Origin: Pacificimonas sp963710205 | GTDB lineage: Bacteria; Pseudomonadota; Alphaproteobacteria; Sphingomonadales; Sphingomonadaceae | Length of the DNA: 64,000 nucleotides | NCBI GenBank assembly: GCA_963710205.1 | Contig: CAVPZG010000001.1 | Location: 124,001 to 188,000, forward strand | Direction: 5' to 3' | Part shown: in pieces, positions 9,324 to 16,957 of the stretch | How positions within the stretch are numbered: position 1 is the first letter of the stretch | How the letters are laid out: each line of letters starts with the position of its first letter | The notes under the pieces: generated by a model | Database searches by the model: none | Told to the model about the DNA's origin: nothing | The model's input: only the letters and a program-made list of their open reading frames with translations | Made by a program: the position numbers and the translations under genes

Positions 9324-9887
9324 CTAAAATCCGCCGCCGTCATCCAGATATGCCTGCTCCGCCGCGGTCGATTTCCGCGACAGCGCCGCGTTGCGCCCCG
9401 GAAACCTCCCGAAGCGGTTGATCACCTCCCGGTGCGCCTTCGCAAATTCGAGCGGCTCGTCATCTTCCAGCAGGGAAAACAGCTCAACGCTGCGATCCTG
9501 CCCGCGCGCATCCTCGACATGCATGAAGGGCATGTAGAGAAACTGCCGCTCGTCATCCGAATAGTCCGTGTCCCAGCCCCGTTCGATGGCAAGATGCGCG
9601 AGGTTCAACGCATCCGTATCGCTGGCAAAGGCCCGCGGATCGCCGCGGTAGAGATTGCGCGAAAACTGGTCGAGCACGATGATGGCCGCCAGCAGTCCCG
9701 CGCGCGTTTTCAGCCAGCCGCCGGGGACATCCGCAGCCAGCATCCGGTGCAGGGCCAGAAACCGGTCGCGGATTCGCTCGTCCAGCGCCTCGCTGCCCCG
9801 GAACCAGTCCTTACGGTCAACCTCTTCAAACCAGAAGCGCAGAACATCGCCTGCGTCCGGCAGCGCCGTCACCGTGGGTTCTGGCAC
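9324..9887 (-). CDS. DUF924 family protein
   Basis: A 187-residue protein with DUF924 hallmarks: VLRFWFEEVDRKDWF near residues 14-28, ILDQFSRNLYRGDPRAFA-type motif near 71-88 (VLDQFSRNLYRGDPRAFA here) and FLYMPFMHVED near 116-126. The family has a TPR-like helical fold and no established function. The start overlaps the end of the upstream methyltransferase gene by 19 bases on the same strand, so the two are probably one transcript; a shorter start cannot be excluded because no strong ribosome binding site is evident. Confidence 0.9.
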   Translation of the reverse strand: MPEPTVTALPDAGDVLRFWFEEVDRKDWFRGSEALDERIRDRFLALHRMLAADVPGGWLKTRAGLLAAIIVLDQFSRNLYRGDPRAFASDTDALNLAHLAIERGWDTDYSDDERQFLYMPFMHVEDARGQDRSVELFSLLEDDEPLEFAKAHREVINRFGRFPGRNAALSRKSTAAEQAYLDDGGGF

Positions 9888-10579
9888 GGTCTGATGTCCG
9901 CCGGTTCCGGGCGGGGCTGCACGGCGCGGAAGATGGCGACATAGGCCGCGCCTTCTTCCAGCGGAGCCTGCGCGACCTGATCGAAGCCAAGCGCGTTCAT
10001 TTCGCAGGCCAGCAGATCGGGCGGCGTGCCGTGCTGGCTGGTGATCCGGTCCGCGTCGACGATGGCGACGGTTGCGTCCGGTTTCAGGCTGTCACGCAGA
10101 TGCCAGAGCAGCGCGTAGGGATTCTCGATCTCATGGTACATGTGCACCAGAAGGGCGTGATCGAGACTCCCCGTGGGGAGTTTCGGATCGCTTGGCGTTC
10201 CCAGCACGGCTTCGACGTTCCCGAAGCCGTTGGCATTGGCCCTGACCTCAAGGTCACTTACGACATCGTCGAAAATGTCCTGCGCATAAACCGTGCCCTC
10301 CGGCCCGACCGCCGCAGCGAGGCGCTGCATGTAAAAACCGCGGCCGGCACCGATATCGGCCACCGTATCACCCGGTTCGACACCCAGAACCGATAGCACC
10401 GTTTCCGCCTCGCCCGTGCCCTCGCGGCTCGTCTCATCGGAATATTGATTGGAGGTGATCGCCGACACCGGGCGCTCCACAGGCGGAAACGGACTGATAT
10501 CCTCGATTGCCTTCGGGGTATCATCTCCGCAGGCCGCAAGCAGCAGCAGCGGGGCGAATAGAAGCGGTTTCGTGGACAT
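9869..10579 (-). CDS. Exported class I SAM-dependent methyltransferase, putative lipoprotein
   Basis: Residues 1-17 from this start form a lipoprotein signal peptide ending in a lipobox (LLLLAAC), followed by a class I methyltransferase domain with motif I VADIGAGRGFYMQRLA near residue 80, motif II YAQDIFDD and a motif IV-like HALLVHMYHE. Substrate is unknown. The ATG at 10579 is preferred over an in-frame GTG at 10588 because AGGTGAGG sits directly before it. Only 29 bases separate it from the divergent dapF ATG. An envelope-anchored methyltransferase is unusual, since SAM is cytoplasmic; such genes do recur in proteobacteria, but their chemistry is undefined. Confidence 0.85.
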   Translation of the reverse strand: MSTKPLLFAPLLLLAACGDDTPKAIEDISPFPPVERPVSAITSNQYSDETSREGTGEAETVLSVLGVEPGDTVADIGAGRGFYMQRLAAAVGPEGTVYAQDIFDDVVSDLEVRANANGFGNVEAVLGTPSDPKLPTGSLDHALLVHMYHEIENPYALLWHLRDSLKPDATVAIVDADRITSQHGTPPDLLACEMNALGFDQVAQAPLEEGAAYVAIFRAVQPRPEPADIRPCQNPR

Positions 10580-10608
10580 GATCCTCACCTGAACCTACAT
10601 GCGGTCGA

Positions 10609-11412
10609 ATGACCCGCCCCTTCGTCAAAATGCACGGCCTTGGCAACGACTTCGTCATCTTCGACGCGCGGCGCGAGGGGCTGAAGCTGACGAGCGGACA
10701 GATACGCGCGGTCAGTGACCGGCGCACAGGGGTCGGCTGTGACCAGCTGTTCGTGATGGAGCCGTCGGAGCGCGCGGATGTCTTCATGCGCATTTACAAT
10801 GCCGATGGCGGCGAGGTGGAAGCGTGCGGCAACGGCGCGCGCTGCATCGCTCGGCTTGTCCGGCCGGATGGCGCGCCCGTTCGCATTGAAACGAAGGGCG
10901 GCCTGATCGAGGGACGCGCGGATGGCGATGCCGCCGCGCTCGACATGGGCGCGCCAGGCCTCGACTGGGACCAGATCCCGCTCGCCTATGCCATGGATAC
11001 CGTCAACATGCCGGTGGGTTGGGAAGAGCTGACCGCACCTGGCGCGGTCAATATGGGCAATCCGCATATCGTTTTCTTCGTACCCGACACGGACGCCGCC
11101 GCGCTCGAACGCCTGGGCCCGCTCATCGAGACCGACCCGCTTTTTCCGCAGAAGATCAATGTCGGCGCCGCCGAGATCATTAGCCGAGAACATATCAGGC
11201 TGCGCGTGTGGGAGCGCGGCGTGGGTCTTACGCAGGCCTGCGGGACAGGGGCATGCGCCGCCGCGGTCGCCGCCGCGCGGCGGCGGCTAACGGAGCGCGA
11301 GGTGACCGTCAGCCTTCCCGGCGGCGATCTTCAGATTGAATGGCGCGAAGACGGCCATGTGCTGATGACCGGCCCCGCCGAGATCAGTTTCACGGGCGAA
11401 ATCGCGCTATGA
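10609..11412 (+). CDS. dapF: Diaminopimelate epimerase
   Basis: A 267-residue enzyme converting LL- to meso-diaminopimelate for peptidoglycan and lysine synthesis. The two catalytic cysteines are visible: C73 in EACGNGARC and C211 in QACGTGAC, as is the N-terminal MHGLGNDFV. No Shine-Dalgarno sequence is seen before the ATG, and the gap to the divergent methyltransferase start is only 29 bases, so the promoter probably lies within that gene or the message is nearly leaderless. It heads a four-gene run (dapF-mtaB-ftsY-yciB), each joined to the next by an ATGA overlap. Confidence 0.97.
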   Translation: MTRPFVKMHGLGNDFVIFDARREGLKLTSGQIRAVSDRRTGVGCDQLFVMEPSERADVFMRIYNADGGEVEACGNGARCIARLVRPDGAPVRIETKGGLIEGRADGDAAALDMGAPGLDWDQIPLAYAMDTVNMPVGWEELTAPGAVNMGNPHIVFFVPDTDAAALERLGPLIETDPLFPQKINVGAAEIISREHIRLRVWERGVGLTQACGTGACAAAVAAARRRLTEREVTVSLPGGDLQIEWREDGHVLMTGPAEISFTGEIAL

Positions 11413-12635
11413 CCGCCGAAATCGTCAACATGGGCTGCCGCCTCAACATCCATGAGGGCGAGATCATGCGCGCACATCTGGCGGGCGCCGACGATATCGT
11501 CGTGATCAACAGCTGCGCCGTTACAAATGAAGCCGTTCGCTCCACCCGGCAGACGATCCGGCGGATGAAGCGCGCGCGTCCCCTGGCGGACATCGTCGTC
11601 ACGGGCTGCGCTGCGCAGATCGATCCCGACAGTTTCGCCGCCATGCCGGAGGTCGCGCGCGTTGTCGGGAATGCGGAAAAGCTTACCCCGGAAGCCTGGA
11701 CGCAAACGGGCGATGCCGTTTCCGACATCATGCGCGTGCGCCAGACCGCGCCGCACATGGTTCCCGCCATGGCAACGCAGACGAGAGGCTTTGTCGAGGT
11801 ACAGAATGGCTGCGACCACCGCTGCACCTTCTGCATCATTCCTTATGGCCGCGGGAATTCGCGCAGCGTTCCCGCAGGGCTGGTGATCGAGCGTATTCAG
11901 ACGCTGGTCGACGCCGGCCACCGCGAAATCGTGCTGACCGGTGTCGACCTGACCAGCTATGGTCCCGACCTGCCCGGCTCGCCGACCTTCGGCAGCCTGA
12001 TCGCACGCATATTGAAGCATGTTCCGGCGCTGGAACGGCTGCGCATTTCGTCCATCGACAGCATAGAGGCCGACGACCAGCTGATTGACCTGATTTCCGA
12101 CGAACCCCGCATCATGCCGCATCTGCATCTAAGTCTGCAGTCAGGCGACGACATGATCCTGAAACGCATGAAGCGGCGGCACACGCGCAGCGACGCGATC
12201 CGCTTCGTCGAGACTGTCAAGCGGCGCCGTCCCGACATCGCCATTGGGGCGGACATCATCGCGGGTTTCCCCACGGAAACCGATGCCATGTTCGAAAACA
12301 GCGTCAGGCTCATCGACGACTGCGATATCGTTTTCGGCCATATCTTTCCCTATTCCGCCCGCGACGGCACGCCCGCCGCGCGCATGCCGCAAATCGATAT
12401 GTCCGTCAGAAAGGCGCGCGCGAAACAGCTGCGCGATGCCGCAGCCGCGCGCCGCGACCGCTGGTATGCAACCCTGACGGGGCGCAGTATATCCGTCCTC
12501 GCCGAGGCGGACGGCAATGGTCATGCGGAAAGTTTCGCGCCGGTCACGCTGTCCCGGCCCGGGAAGCGCGGCGACGTCGTCAGCGCGCGGGTCACTGGCC
12601 ACCGGGATGGCCGCCTGCTAGCGGACCCGGCATGA
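11409..12635 (+). CDS. mtaB: tRNA t6A37 methylthiotransferase MtaB
   Basis: A 408-residue radical-SAM enzyme of the MiaB/RimO/MtaB family, predicted to add a methylthio group to t6A37 of tRNAs reading ANN codons. The N-terminal UPF0004 domain shows C10 (NMGCRLN), C36 (NSCAVT) and C67 (TGCAAQ), which bind the auxiliary iron-sulphur cluster. The radical-SAM cluster is C135, C139 and C142 (NGCDHRCTFC), followed by IPYGRGNSRS, the MtaB form of that motif. The ATG at 11409 overlaps the dapF stop (ATGA). The protein is slightly short at the N-terminus compared with other MtaB enzymes but begins correctly at the MGC motif. Confidence 0.93.
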   Translation: MTAEIVNMGCRLNIHEGEIMRAHLAGADDIVVINSCAVTNEAVRSTRQTIRRMKRARPLADIVVTGCAAQIDPDSFAAMPEVARVVGNAEKLTPEAWTQTGDAVSDIMRVRQTAPHMVPAMATQTRGFVEVQNGCDHRCTFCIIPYGRGNSRSVPAGLVIERIQTLVDAGHREIVLTGVDLTSYGPDLPGSPTFGSLIARILKHVPALERLRISSIDSIEADDQLIDLISDEPRIMPHLHLSLQSGDDMILKRMKRRHTRSDAIRFVETVKRRRPDIAIGADIIAGFPTETDAMFENSVRLIDDCDIVFGHIFPYSARDGTPAARMPQIDMSVRKARAKQLRDAAAARRDRWYATLTGRSISVLAEADGNGHAESFAPVTLSRPGKRGDVVSARVTGHRDGRLLADPA

Positions 12636-13588
12636 ACGAAATGGATGCACCGACCCCGAAAACCAGCTGGCTGGGACGCCTGAAATCCGGCCTTGGCCTG
12701 ACATCGGACAAGCTTGGCGAGAATCTTGCCAGCCTTGCCAGACGCCCGCTCGACGATGCCCTGCTTGAGGAAATCGAGGACGCGCTGATCGCCAGCGACC
12801 TTGGCCCCGCAATGGCCGCGCGCATCACGGCCAAACTCGCCGCTGAAAAATATGACAAACAGGTCACGGACATGGACGTGAAGCTGCTGGTGGCGGACGA
12901 GGTCGAGACGCTGATGACGAAGGTGGCGAAGCCGCTCGACATCACTGCCTTTCCGCGTCCGCACACCATCCTGGTCGTCGGTGTCAACGGCAGCGGCAAG
13001 ACCACGACAATCGCCAAACTGGCGCATCTCTATCAGGAGCAGGATTACAAGGTGATGCTGGCTGCGGGCGACACATTCCGCGCCGCCGCCATCGAACAGC
13101 TGAAGGTCTGGGGCGACCGCATGGGCATAGAAACCATCCACGGCCAGGTCGGCGGCGATGCGGCCAGCCTTGCCTATGACGCGCTGACGAGGGCGTGGGA
13201 GCTTGGCTCAGACGTGCTCATCATCGACACCGCGGGCCGCCTGCAGAACAAGCAGGGACTCATGGACGAGCTGGCCAAGGTCAAACGCGTCCTGAAGCGC
13301 CGCATGGAATCCGCGCCGCATGATGTGGTCCTCGTCCTCGATGCGACGACGGGCCAGAATGCGCTGACGCAGATCGATGTGTTCAAGGAGGTGGCGGGCG
13401 TCACCGGCCTTACCATGTCAAAGCTGGACGGCACGGCGCGGGGCGGCGTGCTGGTCGCCGCGGCGGAACGCGCAAAACTCCCCATCCATGCCATCGGCGT
13501 CGGCGAGAAGCTTGGCGACCTCCGCCCCTTCGACCCGCGCGCCTTCGCGGAGGCGCTGGCCGGCATCACAGAGGAAGACCGCAAATGA
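12632..13588 (+). CDS. ftsY: Signal recognition particle receptor FtsY
   Basis: A 318-residue SRP-type GTPase that receives ribosome-SRP complexes at the inner membrane. Seen in order: a short amphipathic N-terminus (MNEMDAPTPKTSWLGRLKSGL), the N-domain helical bundle, the P-loop GVNGSGKT at residues 117-124, the DTFRAAAIEQL segment, DTAGRLQNKQGLMDEL, and the TKLDGTARGG-type specificity motif (SKLDGTARGG here). The partner ffh lies about 46 kb away in the same window. The long acidic A-domain of E. coli FtsY is absent, as in most alphaproteobacteria. Confidence 0.97.
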   Translation: MNEMDAPTPKTSWLGRLKSGLGLTSDKLGENLASLARRPLDDALLEEIEDALIASDLGPAMAARITAKLAAEKYDKQVTDMDVKLLVADEVETLMTKVAKPLDITAFPRPHTILVVGVNGSGKTTTIAKLAHLYQEQDYKVMLAAGDTFRAAAIEQLKVWGDRMGIETIHGQVGGDAASLAYDALTRAWELGSDVLIIDTAGRLQNKQGLMDELAKVKRVLKRRMESAPHDVVLVLDATTGQNALTQIDVFKEVAGVTGLTMSKLDGTARGGVLVAAAERAKLPIHAIGVGEKLGDLRPFDPRAFAEALAGITEEDRK

Positions 13589-14205
13589 CCAATATCGAAC
13601 CGCCGCTTCCGGACCCCGCCGCACCGCGCGATGCCGAGCTGTCGCCCGGCCTCCGTTTCGCGCTCGATTTCGGCCCGTTGCTGGTCTTCTTCGCCGTCAA
13701 CAGCTTCGCGCCGGGCGATGACGTCAATCAGGCCGTCTGGGCGACAGGCGCGTTCATGGTCGCCATTGCCGCCGCGATGCTGTTCTCGTTCATGAAAACG
13801 CGCCGCGTCACACCCATGCAGATCGTCACGGGCGTCATCGTCGCCTTTTTCGGCGGGCTCACCATCTATTTCCATGACGAGCAGTTCATTCAGATCAAGC
13901 CGACGGCGGTCTATCTGCTGTTCGGGATCATTCTGTTGACGGGCCTGTTCACGGGCCGCCCGCTCCTGAAGCTCGTGCTCGAAAGCGGCTTCCCCGCCAT
14001 GACCGACGCGGGATGGAAAATCCTGACCCGCAACTGGGCGCTGTTCTTTCTCGCGCTCGCAGGCCTCAACGAGATCGCGCGCGCGCTCCTGACCTTCGAC
14101 CAGTGGGTTCAGGTAAAGGTCTGGGGCTTCACCATCATCAGTTTCGTCTTCGCGCTGTCGCAGGCCCCCATCCTGATGAAACATGCGGAGGGTGACGGAC
14201 GCTAG
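13585..14205 (+). CDS. yciB: Inner membrane septation protein, YciB/IspA family
   Basis: A 206-residue protein with five to six hydrophobic helices and the family signatures GPLLVFFAVN near residue 29, KTRRVTPMQIVTGVIVAFFGGLTIYFHDEQFIQIKPT in the middle (read here as KTRRVTPMQ and FIQIKPTAVYLLFG), and W...LNEI near the end. The family affects septation and envelope integrity in enterobacteria; the mechanism is not known. It is the last gene of the dapF run, and its stop lies in the loop of a perfect 12-bp hairpin. Confidence 0.92.
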   Translation: MTNIEPPLPDPAAPRDAELSPGLRFALDFGPLLVFFAVNSFAPGDDVNQAVWATGAFMVAIAAAMLFSFMKTRRVTPMQIVTGVIVAFFGGLTIYFHDEQFIQIKPTAVYLLFGIILLTGLFTGRPLLKLVLESGFPAMTDAGWKILTRNWALFFLALAGLNEIARALLTFDQWVQVKVWGFTIISFVFALSQAPILMKHAEGDGR

Positions 14206-14223
14206 GTCGTACCGTCACCCTCC
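14187..14223. terminator. Perfect 12-bp hairpin at the end of the dapF-yciB run
   Basis: GGAGGGTGACGG at 14187-14198 and its exact complement CCGTCACCCTCC at 14212-14223 flank a 13-base loop that contains the yciB stop codon. No T-run follows on either strand, so it is not a classical intrinsic terminator; it could still end or stabilise the mRNA between the convergent yciB and the beta-helix gene. Confidence 0.55.
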
Positions 14224-14245
14224 ACAAGCCTGCGATCGCCAGGCC

Positions 14246-16075
14246 CTATTTCTTCAAGGGGATGGCGTTGCCATTGGCGGCGTTGATCAGCTTCAGGGCG
14301 TGATTGACGAAGGCGTCACGGTCACCGGCCAGCGCGGCCACTTTCGGAGCCAGCTTGCCATTCTCGCAGTGATAGGTCTGGTAGGCGGGCTTCAGATAAA
14401 AATAACCGTCCGCCGTCACGGCGTCCGCTTCATGCTGGGTGTTGAAGCTGAGCAGCATGCCGCGGTTACGGCGCGGATTCGCCACGATTTCCGCGTGCGA
14501 CGTCTTGCCATGAATCCCGCTATGTTTGATGTCGACCACACCCGACATGCGGAACACGCTTTCCTCTGAAACTTCGCTGTTCACGACCGTATCGCGGAAG
14601 ACATGCAGGTAGACGTCGTTTGCGACATTACCGGAACAGTCACCCGGAGCTGTTGGCATTTCCCAACCGGCGGCGGTTGACCAGGGCAGATTGAGACGTT
14701 TTCCGAAGTAATAGTCGCGGCGCATGTCAACGAGGACCGGACGATAGTCCCCGGTCGGCGCGCGGCGGATCAGGTTCAGTCCGTCAGACCATGTCCAACC
14801 GAAGCCGCTGAAATCCCCCAGGGGGCGGTTGGTCGGATCGAGGACGCCGCCGCCATTGTCGAGCGTCACATTCTCAAGGATACGAACAGCCGATTTTGCC
14901 TTCAGGATATGCCCGCCGGCACCACTGGAGGCGCGCTGGCCAAAGATCAGCGTGTCCTTGAAGTGGGACGTCAGGACACCGTTCAGATAGATCGCATGTT
15001 CCTGATCGATATTGATGCCGAGGTTCCGGCCAATCTCGCTATCCTCGGCATAGATCATGATCGCGCCCGACGGTGCGAACAGGGCGTTCTTGCCGCCCGT
15101 GATCCGGCTGTTGCGGATGACCAGCGAGGACAGGCCGCCGGACGCCCCATCGGGATAGGACTGGAACCAGAGCGCGCCCGATGGCTGCACCGACCCTGTG
15201 AAATCCAGGTCCAGGTCGACGACTTCCATATGATAGCGTTTGCCGTCGCTCTGGCCTGTCTTGAAGTTCATCGCGGCCCACTGGCTGTCGCTTTTGAACG
15301 TCACACGCGTGCCCGCTTCGGACGAACGCCAGACAAACTGGGATCCCGTTTCCCAGGCATTTTTGCCACTGCCGGGACGCGGCATCCACGGTACGAACGG
15401 ATAGACGCAGGGCTTGCCCGCATCGTCGCGCGCTTCGTAGATCATATGCACGCCGCCGCGCGAATAGTCATTCGAGGGAAGGTCACTTCCGCCCGCCAGC
15501 ACTTCCTTGCCAGCGGCAATGCTTTCGTCACAAAGCACGTTCGCTGTCAGAACGGGTGCGATCAGGTCGGCGACCGGCATGTAATCGGGATAGGCCGATG
15601 ACGGCGCAGCGACCGGACCCGTCAATGATGACGGCGGCGGCGTCGGTGTCGGCGTGGGCGCGGGCGTGGGAGCCGGCGTTGGCGCGCTGGGCTGCGCAGG
15701 TGTGGGGGTGGGTGTCGGCGTGGGTGTCGGCGCAGGCGTAGGCGTCGGCTGCAGCGGCGTCGGGTTGGATGACACGAGGGGGCTCGGCAAACCGGCGCTC
15801 GACTGCGGTGCGGAAGACGAACCGCCGCCGCCGCAGGCCGCGAGAAGGAGGCTGCTGGCCGTGGCGGCCAGGACATGCCGTGCGTGCCGGCGTTGCAGTG
15901 CAAATCTGTGCAGGGGAGCCGACTTTCCGGTAGCGCCTGATCGGCGCACGCCCCCGGAAGGTGCGTCCATAGGCGGCGTCACCGGCAGCGCAACATCCGC
16001 TGCGGCATTCCGCATGTTAGGTGAGACAGTTTGAACGCGACGCGCAGCAGGCGCGGCAAGCTTGATAAACGACAT
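14246..16075 (-). CDS. Putative exported beta-helix protein with Pro-Thr linker
   Basis: A 609-residue protein. Residues 75-98 contain a hydrophobic signal ending in LLLAACGGGGSSS, a lipobox-like site, preceded by an unusually long 70-residue basic N-terminal stretch. A low-complexity linker of repeating Pro-Thr/Pro-Ala units (about 115-165) follows. The remainder (about 270-500) looks like a right-handed beta-helix, with rungs such as SSLVIRNSRITGG, GAIMIYAEDSEIG and KDTLIFGQRASSG, each ending in small or Asn residues. No enzymatic motif was found; an adhesin or polysaccharide-acting role is inference. The ATG lies 4 bases after a strong hairpin and has no ribosome binding site, and two CtrA-like boxes lie upstream. 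Confidence 0.7.
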   Translation of the reverse strand: MSFIKLAAPAARRVQTVSPNMRNAAADVALPVTPPMDAPSGGVRRSGATGKSAPLHRFALQRRHARHVLAATASSLLLAACGGGGSSSAPQSSAGLPSPLVSSNPTPLQPTPTPAPTPTPTPTPTPAQPSAPTPAPTPAPTPTPTPPPSSLTGPVAAPSSAYPDYMPVADLIAPVLTANVLCDESIAAGKEVLAGGSDLPSNDYSRGGVHMIYEARDDAGKPCVYPFVPWMPRPGSGKNAWETGSQFVWRSSEAGTRVTFKSDSQWAAMNFKTGQSDGKRYHMEVVDLDLDFTGSVQPSGALWFQSYPDGASGGLSSLVIRNSRITGGKNALFAPSGAIMIYAEDSEIGRNLGINIDQEHAIYLNGVLTSHFKDTLIFGQRASSGAGGHILKAKSAVRILENVTLDNGGGVLDPTNRPLGDFSGFGWTWSDGLNLIRRAPTGDYRPVLVDMRRDYYFGKRLNLPWSTAAGWEMPTAPGDCSGNVANDVYLHVFRDTVVNSEVSEESVFRMSGVVDIKHSGIHGKTSHAEIVANPRRNRGMLLSFNTQHEADAVTADGYFYLKPAYQTYHCENGKLAPKVAALAGDRDAFVNHALKLINAANGNAIPLKK

Positions 16076-16079
16076 TTTT

Positions 16080-16113
16080 GGCCCCGGACGGAAGGAATTT
16101 CCGTTCAGGGGCC
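16080..16113 (-). promoter_or_regulatory. Hairpin abutting the start codon of the beta-helix gene
   Basis: On the minus strand GGCCCCTGAACGGAA and TTCCGTCCGGGGCC form a nearly continuous stem with a short loop and one bulge. The stem ends 4 bases before the ATG at 16075, where a ribosome binding site would be expected, and none is seen. It could control translation initiation of the downstream gene; alternatively it could be a terminator for some upstream transcript, although only a five-base A/T stretch follows. Confidence 0.5.
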
Positions 16114-16130
16114 AGATTGCGACCCGCGGC

Positions 16131-16169
16131 TTAATTCACGGTTAGATGTTAGCGTTAAGGCGCGGTTAG
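16131..16169. promoter_or_regulatory. Two CtrA-like boxes
   Basis: Two copies of TTAA-N7-TTAG occur at 16131-16145 (TTAATTCACGGTTAG) and 16155-16169 (TTAAGGCGCGGTTAG), 24 bases apart. The alphaproteobacterial cell-cycle regulator CtrA binds TTAA-N7-TTAA, so each copy has a single mismatch, in the second half-site. They lie 56-94 bases upstream of the ATG of the beta-helix gene, in the right place for control of its promoter. Assignment is by consensus match alone. Confidence 0.5.
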
Positions 16170-16218
16170 TCATGCAAGGCGCGACCAGCCGAACACGCTT
16201 TATTGCGTGGTCTCGAAC

Positions 16219-16251
16219 GAAAAGAGGCGGCCCATCTTTCGATGAGCCGCC
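16219..16251 (-). terminator. Intrinsic terminator of sodB
   Basis: On the minus strand an 11-bp stem (GGCGGCTCATC paired with GATGGGCCGCC, one G-T pair) with a four-base loop is followed by TCTTTTCG. It lies 27 bases beyond the sodB stop, as expected for a rho-independent terminator. Confidence 0.75.
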
Positions 16252-16277
16252 CCGATTTGTACTTGTTCCGGACCGAA

Positions 16278-16893
16278 TCAGATCAGGTCATCTTCTTTCT
16301 TGTCGAGGTTCGCCGCCGCAAACTCCCAGTTGATCAGATGATCGAGAAACGCGCTGATATAATCCGGGCGCGCATTCTGGTAATCGAGATAATAGGCGTG
16401 TTCCCAGACATCCAGCGTCAGAAGCGCCTTCTTGCCGTCATGTACCAGCGGCGTATCGGCGTCGTCGGTATTGACGATTTCGAGCTTGCCGCCCGATTCA
16501 CACAGCCATGTCCAGCCTGACCCGAAATTGCCTGCGGCCTTTTCCGAAAATGCCTTCTTGAAACCGTCGAGATCTCCAAAGGCAATCGTTGATCATCTCG
16601 GCGAGTTTACCGGACGGCGCGCCGCCGCCATTGGGACTGAACGAATTCCACAGGAACGTATGGTTCCAGATCTGCGCGCTGTTGTTGAACAGGCCCTGAT
16701 TGTCATTCGCCTTCGCCGCGCGAACGACCTCGACCAGGCTCTTGCCCTCATGCTCGGTGCCCTTGATGGCGTCATTGGTCTTGTTGACATAGGCCTGGTG
16801 ATGCTTGCCATAATGATAGTCGAACGTCTTCGACGACATGTGCGGCTCGAGGGCATCCTTGGCGTAGGGAAGGTCGGGAAGTGCGAAAGCCAT
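16278..16893 (-). pseudogene. sodB: Iron superoxide dismutase, interrupted by a one-base insertion
   Basis: Read from the ATG at 16893 (ribosome binding site AGGAGA 9 bases upstream), the protein has the Fe/Mn-SOD start MAFALPDLPYAKDALEPHMS and the metal ligand regions FDYHYGKHHQAYV and NSAQIWNHTFLW. After KLAEMIND the frame is lost: one extra A on the + strand at 16584/16585 (GATTGCC where GATGCC is expected). Skipping it restores AFGDLDGFKKAFSEKA, then GSGWTWLCES, LTLDVWEHAYYLDYQN and a normal end at 16278, giving 204 residues. As written, the protein lacks the C-terminal metal ligands (Asp and His of DVWEHAYY) and would be inactive. It is the gene next downstream of pspF (gap 64 bases) and has its own terminator. 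Sequencing error is a serious alternative to true loss. Confidence 0.88.
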
Positions 16894-16957
16894 TGTAACG
16901 GTCTCCTGTAGGTGTTGCGGTTGTTCTGACATGCCAATGCGCGAACGGCGTCTTGGT

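Noticed and set aside
15600..15770. Tandem short repeats in the middle of the beta-helix gene
   Set aside because: They encode the Pro-Thr/Pro-Ala linker and are explained by protein low complexity; no CRISPR-like spacing.
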